Part shown: positions 55,501 through 64,000 of the stretch, piece by piece
Layout: every line of letters starts with the position of its first letter
Position numbering within the stretch: position 1 is the stretch's first letter
NCBI RefSeq assembly: GCF_907164915.1
Contig: NC_061862.1
Coordinates: 86,848,846 to 86,912,845 of the forward strand
Direction: 5' to 3'
DNA from: Impatiens glandulifera
Taxonomy: Eukaryota; Streptophyta; Magnoliopsida; Ericales; Balsaminaceae
Length of the DNA stretch: 64,000 bases
Made by a program: the position numbers and the translations under genes
Notes under the pieces: generated by a model
Told to the model about the DNA's origin: nothing
Databases searched by the model: none
The model's input: only the letters and a program-made list of their open reading frames with translations

Positions 55501-58395
55501 GCCCCTTGTTGTAGTGTTTTGGATTTCTCAGTTATTTTCGGTTGGATTTTGATGCTAGGTTGTATATCGCTGCACTAAATGATTGAACCATATTTATGAG
55601 TGAAGAATGGTTATACTTCTTTGTTTTAAGGATGAATTAGGGTATATATTTGACTTATTTAGGTCATTGTTTTTCTTTATTGTAGATACTTATTTATAGT
55701 TGATTGAATCATCTTTATGAGTGAGTTGTTGTACTCTCCATACAAATTACAATTTACAAGCACACTCACATGTATATAGGCTTCTTTTGTTGTTCCTAAT
55801 TGGATTCCCTTAATTTTCTATCACCTGTCAATGTACTTTCTTGTCTTTATTGAGTATTTTTTTTTGTTTAATATGTATAAACTTATAAAATCAGTTTTAT
55901 ACAGGTTACAGAAAATGAGTACTAGTCACCCAAAGTGAATGGAATGTTTGGGAACTATTCTACCACTGGTCCTTATATTATATCAATGGAAAGGCCTATA
56001 ACATAACTGGGGTTACATAGTATTGTTAAAAAAGTTAGTTTTTAACCCATGGATAAATAAAACTTGTGTTTGTTGGGATCAGATGGAAAGTTGTTGTCGC
56101 ACCATTAGTAAATTATGTTTTGCCATATAATGCTATCAGGGTTTATATCAAGGTAGATTGTTTAACAGAAGGATTATATTTTGAACAAGTAGTTTTAAAA
56201 TGCCCACATTAGTTAACGATACAATCATTTATCCATGTGGGTGTATGTTTTCTCCAATAACTTCTCCTAATCTTATTGTCAAGGTTTTGTTCAGTCACTG
56301 AGATGGTCTCTGATCAATCTTGACATTCGGAGAAATATTTTCATATTTTGGAAGATTTTCCAGCTTCTGAAGATGGAGTAAAAATGAAGATAAGTAAGGG
56401 AGAGACGAGAATCTTAGAGGGACATGGTAAGGTAATTCTCTTGACTCCTTGTTTTGCAGTGTTACTTATTTGGGTAAATTATGACTAAATATATTGATGG
56501 AAAGTCATATAATTTTAAAGGGCGATTAAAATTCGAAGGATAAAATACAATTGCACCAGCCCTATACCGTGGCAGTGTACTATTGTATCACTAGATCACT
56601 AGTGCTATATATCTATCTTTTTGAAACGGACTTTAAGATAACTAGTCCTATAATTTTTTTTGTTAATATTGTTATAAATATATTCCCACATCGATATATA
56701 TACATATTAAGCTTATGAATATATTAATTAGAACTGATATTATATTTGTCGAGCTCGGTAATGCGGGCATGTAACTCATATGGGGGCATTAGGATTATTG
56801 GATAGCAACAATTATATTTTTAATTTTGCAATTGATTCATAAACTGACACCAAAGATTTTATTTATATAGATTTAGATTGAGGTAATAATAATGTTACAT
56901 ATTTTGAGATTAAGATTTCTCCTGGATTTGGACACTTTATATTAGGTATATTGGTGACCATAATTCATAGCCAAAGCTAAGCACAACTTATATCTTGTTA
57001 AACTTCAAAGATTATCAGAAACTAAGTGTGTGCCTGTAACCCAAATGGGGGTATTAATATTATTGTATTGTATATCTGAAGGCTTTAGTGGAGTCGATGG
57101 ATTATGCTTTGATAGGAATTCTGCTTATAAAATTTACAATAATGATTCTTCATAGAGAAAAGTATTTCTTTTCAAACTCCATGTCTTTTGTTTTTTAAAA
57201 ATTAAGGGTAAACTATGACTTAATATATTGATCATTAATGATAAATTCTATATCAATATATTTAATATTTTTAATACAATTGATTAGAATAAATTTAAAC
57301 TGCCGATTGAAGGCGATTGGTTTTTGACCAATCGTTATAGGCCTATAATGATTGGTTTGGAAGTTAATAGTGATTCGTAAACCATTGTTATAAAGTCTTT
57401 TTTACTATTGTAGGTTTTTCTTTCATACATTGTAACCTTCTGAACTCTCCAATCGGGTGTTTGCAGTCAATTTCAAGCCCACGTTCGAGGTCTTAATACT
57501 TATCATCGCCACAATTGAATGATTACGGTTAGTTGTTTCTCGTATTCTTCATATCTTGTCTCATGTTTGTTAAAAAATTAAATATATGCATAACAAGTTG
57601 TTTATACGCTTTAAGAAGTACGTATTTAAATGATATGATTCTTTTGCTTTATATCTTAAATTAGTAAATTAAACACAAATAAATTATGCAAATCATGAGC
57701 TCATATTTGTTGATTAACTCTGTCCTAAAACAAACAAATGATGAACAGTCACATTCACGGATGGTGGCTATATTCTCCCTACTTTTAACTTAACCATGAA
57801 AAAATGTATATGGTGTTCTGGTATTTCAAGAAAGTACTATATGCAATCAGTACATGTGTATACTAATGTTCTTCAGCCTCTAAAACCCATATTTTGAAAT
57901 TGACAAATCAAGCTTCAGTCTTACTATCCAAAACTACCATATGTCTGAAATCTGAATGACTAACACAACTTATTTTTATTAAGAAAATGTGTGAATAGGT
58001 GCAGTTTCCTTCAAGTGAATTGTTTTTGCTATGCTTTCTACTGCTATTATTATATGTGAATCTCACCATTGTTGATGATAATAGGAATCTCAGTTGACTT
58101 AAAGAGAAGGGACTGACTGGATTGCTTTCAAAAAGAGTTAAATGCTTCTCTAGGAATTTACATTGTATTGTGCTCTCTTTGCTCTTGCTGTCCAGGTTTT
58201 CTCACTTCTGTTTTTTCCATGGACGTGTCTTTTTTGTATGAATTTATCGATTTACATGAATGCTATACTAATATTACAATTTAAGATCATTTACGTATCA
58301 ATATTCGTAAAAAGAATATCATATAGAATGATCCAATAGTTGTGTATGATTTGTGCAGAGTTCTTATTTGTTAGTTTCTGGATGCTTTTGCTACT
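55501..58395 (+). other. CACTA interior without assigned exons
   Basis: Intron-like AT-rich sequence with scattered splice-like sites. CCCTATACCGTGGCAGTG-type sequence near 56560 recurs as TATATCGTGACAGGATAC near 61698. No coding block could be assigned to a family, though further decayed exons may exist. Confidence 0.35.
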
Positions 58396-60443
58396 ATGCC
58401 AGATAATGTTGTGGATGAAGATGGATCCAAAGATGGTCATGGTGAAGGCAATTCTAAGATAGAGTCAGACTAGAAGGTTAGTATTCAGTAATAATAATTG
58501 TTTTACAAAATGATGATTTCAAAACTAAGTGAATGCATTTGCAGGTATCGCCTTTATCAACACTTGAATCGTCATTTGAGTCCCTCAATGTGAAGAAATT
58601 TGATAGTATTGATCTTTCTTTCGCCAAAGGTATGTTGGTTTTGATTTCATGGTGATTATGACTTTGTTTCAATGAGAAATATAAAAGGGAACTTTGTAGG
58701 GAGGAGAGTATAGATTTCCACACTATTTATTTCTTGCCTATAACCTAGGGATCTATTCTCATTTTATAGGACCTGAAATGAAATATAAAATAAATATAAG
58801 TTTTTTAGTATAAAGGACAAACATGACTGGATACTGGTATGCTAATAATTACAGTGTGTTGTTATCCTTCACTTTTACATCTCTTTGTGAAAATTTTCTT
58901 GTTATGATCCATATAGATTGCATTGACAGGATGGTGAATTCCATAGGCATATCGGAGGAGATTTCTCCCTCACTCAAGCACATAGTGAATCTATTTGATG
59001 AAAGTAGTCAAAGGTCACCCATTATGTTTACTTCAGTTGATAGTGTAAATGAAGAATTTCATGAAACTTACAACACTAATGATAATGCTGAGTTGGATGA
59101 TACTGGAATTGAAGATTTTGCAACATGGGGTTTCGAGAATGAAGATCCGAATGGGGAAGACCCTATTTGCGGAGGTGATTATGAGGTTGTCTTTCAAACC
59201 TTCTTAACTTTTGTCATTTGGGTTAAATGTTTAAAATATTATAAAATTAAAGTATTTGATTGATTATTTGAACGAATTGATTCATGGTGGGAAATATTTG
59301 GATTATTTTCAAATAACATTTCATGAAACAAGGCCCAGAATTATGTAATATCCTTTTGTCCTAGCATTGAAAAAGAATAAAGGATGATTCTTTACAACAG
59401 TTCTGGTTGAATCTTGCAGGAGAATGAACCATCTATTTTTCAACCCCCTAATGTGGAAGATAGAATAGAGAATGTTGACTAATATTTGTTTATGAGTTTG
59501 GGGCTTAATTTAAAACACATAGTCCGGATGGGTCCTGATCATTGGAAGTATCAGAAGGTAGGTAGGCCTTAGAAGTTTATGGAAGGAATATTACAATTAC
59601 AGTTCTCAATTTCTTTCCTATTTCAAATAATTCATATGTTTATTATTAATTTTATTCTACTGGGTTTGTAGGTTTAACTGAAGCATCCAATGAAGATGTT
59701 CATAGTGATGCAGAGGACACTAACACACTTGTTCCTTAGCCTCATCAGGTTGGTTAAAAAGTATCTGATTGTTTCATTGTTTTAAATAATACAAATCATA
59801 GGATCTATAAAATGCTATTCCAGAGATTGTCATATAGTTGCTTACCAATAAAAGGTCGAAAATAAACAAAACTGTAGATTTGGAGCTCCTATCGTTGTTA
59901 TGTGACTATCCCTTTATATAGTACTTCCTTTGAACATAAAAAGAGAGTTAGTTATATTACTTGTATAATAGAATTCTATAGCTTTGGTTGTTCATAGAAT
60001 CACTCACTTTCTGTTAGGAAACATCTTTTAATTTTTTTGATACAAACATGTTATGTGGACAATAATGTGAGGTGGGATTTAATTGATTGTATCTTGTATT
60101 TGTAAAGGGGGAGGGTTTATCTTATTGGCTGTATATTTATCTTAATTCTTTTCTTTTGGATCTGATTGACGAGTCTATTTAAAAATGGGTATTTTGTTAC
60201 ATAGACTCTCTCAGAAATGACTTTTTTCGGAATATGATCTAAATGAAGTGTATACCATTATAAATATTTCTTTTGATGATCATATGTTAAGTTGTAATAG
60301 TTTAAGGGTATTTACTAATTAACTATTATGAATTCTACATGTAAATAAGATTGAAGTCAACTATGACAAAAACATCTAAACATGTGGATGTTCAGGCATT
60401 AAAAGAAATTGTTTGGAACCACTTACAAGAAATGGCCATACAA
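58396..60443 (+). pseudogene. Captured exons of condensin subunit CAP-H (Barren)
   Basis: Six exon-like blocks with introns between. (1) 58396-58477: VDEDGSKDGHGEG, ending in a stop. (2) 58545-58629: SPLSTLESSFESLNVKKFD joined directly to SIDLSFAKG. (3) 58917-59184: EEISPSLKHIVNLFDESSQR and an acidic ATWGFENEDPNGEDP. (4) 59420-59557: ENEPSIFQPPNVEDRIENVD, a stop, YLFMSLGL and GPDHWKYQK. (5) about 59671-59740: EASNEDVHSDAED. (6) about 60380-60443: VDVQALKEIVWNHLQEMA. These are the motifs of plant CAP-H in order; CAP-H is the kleisin that links the SMC heads of condensin I. The segment normally between KKFD and the IDLSFAK motif is missing, and stops interrupt exons 1 and 4. Introns show a DNA-level capture. 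It cannot encode a full kleisin. Confidence 0.85.
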
Positions 60444-61438
60444 GTAAGTGAAAATCATATGAAGAAAAAAAATGTATGTTTTCTTCGTATCTAAATCTGA
60501 CTAGTTGTTTTTTTGTTTTGGATGATTTTATGAACAACAATTATAAGATGAACAACAATTACCTCTTCTTCTGCCGTAGAATTACAGTATGCCATAGAAT
60601 TACAGTATTATTTGATCAATAATTACAGTATCATACAATCATTTGAACAAACCATATAATGACTGGAGATGTTTTTTCAAACAATTGAAACACCATCTAA
60701 TGAGATTGGTCAAGGTAAATTATTTACCATTCATAATATTTAATGTTATTATATGGTTTTGCTTCTTTTAGGTTATCCCGTATGTTCTGCCACTGGTTAT
60801 ACCTCGAGCATGACTATTGATGTTGTTGGTAAGATTTCTTTTTATTATTTGGTGAAAAAAATGTCATTCGTCTATGTTTGTCAGCTCAATTGTTCACTCA
60901 CAATATCTATGTTATGTGATCTCGATGGACTTCAGGTGAGCCTTTAGTCGTATTCATCTTTTTTTAAAACTTGATCAAGAACCATATAAAAACATTAAAT
61001 TATTGTTATCTTTTATTGAGCCTATGTTGTTATCTTTTGTCGGGTTCAGAAGATAGCAAAGATGATAAAGACAACGATGATGGAAGTGAAGAAGATCCAG
61101 TGTAATATTGTCTACCAGCCAGTTCTATTGGATCTCGGCGTATATATAGTATTTAATTGTTTTTTTTGTCTTTTAAGTATACAAATTTATTTTTAGTTTA
61201 ATTGTTTTCTTAAACCATTATAACATCATTAAAAACTTGTAATATATATATGATTTTATAAGATAAAATTGTTTAGAGGATTTATGATTTTTTATTATTA
61301 TTTAAAATATTAATAATTGGTAGATAATGATTTTATAAATGTACTTTTTAAAGATTATTTAATTTAAAAATAATAAAAAATAAAGATTAAAATAAATTTG
61401 TTAAAAGAAACTAAAAATAAATTTAAAAATAAAATTGA
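60444..61438 (+). other. CACTA interior right of the CAP-H exons
   Basis: An exon-like piece at 61050-61106 reads EDSKDDKDNDDGSEEDPV and ends in a stop; it may be the last exon of the captured transcript but cannot be assigned. The rest is AT-rich. Confidence 0.4.
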
Positions 61439-61611
61439 CTTTTGGCGACGCTTAAATTAATTTTACCGACGTTTAAATAAGCGTTGCTAAAACTTACGCC
61501 CACCCTGCTTTTGGCGACATAAGAATAAGGGTCGGTGATCTTTTTAGCGACGCTTTTAAGGGTTGGCAGAAGTCTTTATAAGCGTCGCCGAAAGTCCATT
61601 TTGTTGTAGTG
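61439..61611 (-). repeat. CACTA subterminal repeat region
   Basis: TGGCGACGCTTAAATT, AAGCGTTGCTAAAAC, TTGGCGACATAAG, TAGCGACGCTTTTAAGG and AAGCGTCGCCGAAAG lie in both orientations next to the inverted terminal repeat. In CACTA elements such motifs are bound by the accessory transposase protein. Confidence 0.75.
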
Positions 61612-62062
61612 GCAAGTAGGGGTGTTCATCGATTTGATATTCAGTTCGAACTTCGAATAATTCAAACCTGCACCAACCAGGAATTGAACCCAAGTCTATA
61701 TCGTGACAGGATACTATTCTACTACTAGAGCACTGCAGTTTTTGTTTCCCTTTTCTTTTATTATTAAATCTTGAATTCATAGTATTCTAATTTTATTATT
61801 TTGAACTTTTTCTTAAACTAAGTTTGGAAAAATAAATAATAAAAAATAAATTCGGTTTTCGGTTTGGTTTTCGAGTTGAAACCCAAACTTGAAAACCAAT
61901 TCGAAAACCGTATTTGAATTCGAATTGGTTTGAATTTCGATTCGAAAACTAAAAAAGAAATTCGAATTCAGTTTATTCGAATTTGGTTTATTCGAATTCA
62001 GTGAATTCAAATTCGGTTGGATATTCGGTTCAGACCAAATATTAAACACCCCTATGTACAAG

Positions 62063-62565
62063 TACAGATATGAAGAAGTCTGTTTGAGTAGACGTCGTCT
62101 AACTCCTTTAGACGTGGTCTAAGGAGTGCGCGAGTAGACGTCGTCTAACTCCTTTAGACGCGGTATAAGGAGTACGCGAGTAGACATCGTCTAACTCCTT
62201 TAGACGTGGTCTAAGGAGTGCGTGCGCGAGTAGACGTCGTCTAACTCCTTTAGACGCGGTCTAAGGAGTGCGCGAGTAGACGTCGTCTAACTCCTTTAGA
62301 CTTGTTCTAAGGAGTGCGTGTGTAGACATCGCCTAACTCCTTTAGATACGGTCTAAGGAGTGCGCGATTAGACATCGTCTAACCTTATTAGACGTGGTCT
62401 GAAGAAGAAGCGTAGTTAGATGTCGTCTAACTCCTTCTTAGACGCGGTCTAAAGAAGAAGCGTAGTTAGACGTCGTCTAACCTTCTTAGACGCGGTCTGA
62501 AGAAGAAGCACATGTAGACATCTTCTAACCTTCTTAGACGCGGTCTGAAGAAGAAGCACAGTTAG
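62063..62565 (+). repeat. GACGTC dyad array of 46-48-bp units, about 10 copies
   Basis: Units read GTAGACGTCGTCTAACTCC, TTTAGACGTGGTCTAAGGAG, TGCGCGA. Two dyads per unit, as in the array at 37640-38265. From about 62390 the unit changes to GAAGAAGAAGCGTAGTTAG. Confidence 0.9.
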
Positions 62566-62574
62566 ATGTCGATA

Positions 62575-62762
62575 TATCGACATTCGACACCATTTCATCC
62601 GGGAGCATGTTAGTTAGAACCATGTTCGTCTAGAATATGTCCCAACGGATCAGCAAGTGGTAGACGTGTTCATGAAGCCACTCCCCAAAACTAAGTTTTC
62701 TTACTTTAGAAATGTTTTGGGTTGTAGACCTAAATTAATTTTTTATTTAATTAATCATGCAC
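62575..62762 (+). pseudogene. Ty1/copia RNase H C-terminus
   Basis: The frame reads HHFIREHVS, a stop, then LEYVPTDQQVVDVFMKPLPK and FSYFRNVLG, the invariant end of plant copia RNase H (usual text VPTEEQVADIFTKPL). It abuts the dyad array directly on its left, so the rest of pol is missing. Confidence 0.9.
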
Positions 62763-62765
62763 AAA

Positions 62766-62777
62766 TTGAGGGGGAAA
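62766..62777 (+). other. Polypurine tract
   Basis: TTGAGGGGGAAA directly before the LTR start, the standard plus-strand primer position of copia elements. Confidence 0.8.
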
Positions 62778-62778
62778 T

Positions 62779-63250
62779 TGTTGATTAAAGTGATTGGACA
62801 AACGTGTGTACATGGATGTCTCAATCCGACTGATTAGATCAGTTGTCTAAAGAAATCATGTACTTAGACGAGTTATGTTTAAGCAACTTGCATATAAGCT
62901 TGGTTAGACGTCTAATTGTGAGGAAGACGTCTGAAACGTCTGTAGACGTGCGTGATCAGACGACATCCAGACTTGATAAGCGTCTGTAAACGTGTTAATT
63001 AGACGACGTCTAGACTCAAGCTAAAGCGTCTGTATACGTGCGTGATCAGACGACTTCCAGACTTGCTGAAGCGTCTATAGACGTGCGTGATCAGACGCCT
63101 TTCAAACAGACGTGTACCCAGCTTAGACGTAAGGCATGCAGATATCATAGACGACGTCTAACTACGTGTGTCTTTAGACATCTCATCTTCGGATGAGTGG
63201 GACAGCTGTCCAATGTCTCATGAGCTGTCTATGTACTTTTTTCGCCCATA
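62779..63250 (+). repeat. Start of the copia 3' LTR
   Basis: Starts TGTTGATTAAAG after the PPT. It holds irregular repeats AGACGTGCGTGATCAGACG and GACTTGCTGAAGCGTCTA (62920-63110). The right end was not identified, so 63250 is a minimum. The body does not obviously match the other three LTRs. Confidence 0.7.
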
Positions 63251-63610
63251 AATTGAACAGTCATATTTCGAATAACTTGAAAACACGTGTCTCTCAATGT
63301 TAAAAATATGACTAATATTTATGATGGTTAATTACTTCACGTCGTTCGATTAATGATGACTTTTATGATGTTTTAAAATGACGTCTTTTAATTATGATTT
63401 TATTGGGAACACGTTTTAATTAAATGATGATTTTTTTTCAAATAATGTCTTTTGGACACATGACATTTCAAATTCTATTTAACGATGCCTTGCATGCCAA
63501 AAGGACCCCTTCACGCCATCTTTGAGATTTCTGAAAACCCCTAGATATTTCTCTTTCTTCTCCTTAAAGAAAACCTAATTTTTTTCATTTTCTTTTCTTC
63601 AAACTCGAAG
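63251..63610. other. Unassigned DNA between LTR and ORF
   Basis: Contains TGATGACTTTTATGATG and TTTAATTATGATTTTATTG style repeats, then a C/T-rich leader before the ATG at 63611. No other feature is seen. Confidence 0.4.
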
Positions 63611-64000
63611 ATGTCTGTTAAGAAAACTATCCATTTCTCTCACAATACATTATAGGTAGATTTCGAATTAGTCTACAACTATGAACAGCCGAATATTGTT
63701 GATATGCTTAGAACGCTGGAGGCGTCCGGTTTGAAAAAGTTCCTCGGAGGTCCTTTCATTCTTCATGAAAAAGAAGTCCGGGAGTTCTTTAGTTCCAGGA
63801 AGATCATTGGAGACTCTATCGAGGCGACGGTGAAGGGCGTTCATATCTCCGTTTCTAAAGCGTTATTCATCGAGTTCTTTGAACTTCCATCGGAGGGTCA
63901 CTCGTTCGAATAGGTGATTCCAGCCGAGATCATCTTAAGAAGCAGATCCTATTCTCAGACATTTGACAGTCCGATAAACATCAACGGGAAGAAGAAGATT
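63611..64000 (+). pseudogene. Retroelement-associated plant ORF, interrupted, runs off the window
   Basis: From ATG 63611: MSVKKTIHFSHNTL, TAG at 63653, then VDFELVYNYEQPNIVDMLRT, EASGLKKFLGGPFIL, EFFSSRKI, VKGVHISVSKALFIEFFELP, TAG at 63911, then VIPAEIILRSRS in the same frame to the edge. It resembles a family of repeat-linked hypothetical proteins (pattern F-x-N-TLQVDF, ASGL-x-x-FLG, EFF, FELP) that I recall as abundant in some Lamiales genomes. Function is unknown. The two TAG stops lie where the family text seems to continue, so this copy is broken. Assignment is from memory, not a search. Confidence 0.5.

Larger units (their letters stand above)
54465..61611. mobile_element. CACTA (En/Spm-type) element carrying host gene exons
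   Basis: Ends are CACTACAACAAAATATACC and, inverted, CACTACAACAAAATGGACT; the 3-bp duplication GCA flanks both sides (54462-54464, 61612-61614). Subterminal GCGACGCTTA/AAGCGTCGC motifs occur at the right end and GCCAACGCTTATC at the left. No transposase (TNP1/TNP2-like) domain is seen in the 7147 bp; instead it carries exons of a condensin subunit gene. It would be non-autonomous, of the gene-capturing type. Confidence 0.92.
54420..62054. mobile_element. hAT-type MITE split by the CACTA element
   Basis: Ends TAGGGGTGTTCATCG and, inverted, TAGGGGTGTTTAATA with 8-bp flanks TGTGCAAG (54412-54419) and TGTACAAG (62055-62062), one change. The inner part (61617-62054) has the TTCGGTTTGGTTTTCG and TTCGAAAAC inverted stretches of a common plant MITE. 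Left of the CACTA element only its first 42 bases are present, and those are repeated to the right of it. Confidence 0.8.

Overview
This is a plant nuclear window, almost certainly eudicot. It holds a FAD2-type desaturase with a leader intron, plant lineages of Ty3/gypsy and Ty1/copia elements, Helitrons, hAT, CACTA and PIF/Harbinger elements and MITEs. Most of it is AT-rich, repeat-on-repeat DNA. The only gene that looks intact is the FAD2-like gene at 50213-51334, with a probable 5'UTR exon and intron upstream. A retroelement-associated ORF at the right edge recalls a family I remember from Lamiales genomes; that is only a weak hint about the taxon.

Layout. 1-4043: decayed Ty3/gypsy pol and its 3' LTR. 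4128-5815: two neighbouring gene fragments with introns, an LRR receptor kinase (MRH1/MDIS2-like) and an RBM39-like splicing factor. 6157-11398: a Helitron whose 5' part is amplified into about 17 head-to-tail units of about 290 bp, closed by one 3' hairpin/CTAG end. 12258-15022: minus-strand Ty1/copia gag and 5' LTR. 15067-16080: foldback element. 17.7-25.0 kb: Tat/Ogre-like Ty3/gypsy element in which satellite-like arrays occupy the place of gag-RT. 26.4-36.3 kb: 39-bp arrays, then a macro-tandem of satellite block plus AT-rich spacer, interrupted by a second Helitron, a copia solo LTR and a LINE-like fragment. 36.3-42.1 kb: a third Helitron carrying a solo LTR and a gag-only LTR element. 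43.2-46.6 kb: minisatellite, MITE and TA-rich DNA. 46.6-48.3 kb: Harbinger transposase remnant split by a hAT element. 48.9-51.4 kb: FAD2-like gene. 52.4-53.8 kb: second hAT with a perfect 8-bp duplication. 54.4-62.05 kb: a small hAT-like MITE split by a 7.1-kb CACTA element that carries exons of the condensin subunit CAP-H. 62.06-64 kb: array, copia RNase H end, LTR start, and a broken retroelement ORF.

The window records nested transposition. Several insertions can be ordered by target duplications or by a paralogous empty site: solo LTR and gag-only element into Helitron 3, Helitron 2 into one copy of a tandem unit, hAT into Harbinger, CACTA into MITE. Four element types carry host gene pieces or satellite-like arrays. 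The points most worth checking are the Helitron arrays with antisense tRNA-like modules, the CAP-H capture, the FAD2-like protein lacking a conserved 14-residue loop, and the dyad arrays inside one copia LTR family. All calls are by eye; no alignment or database search was run.
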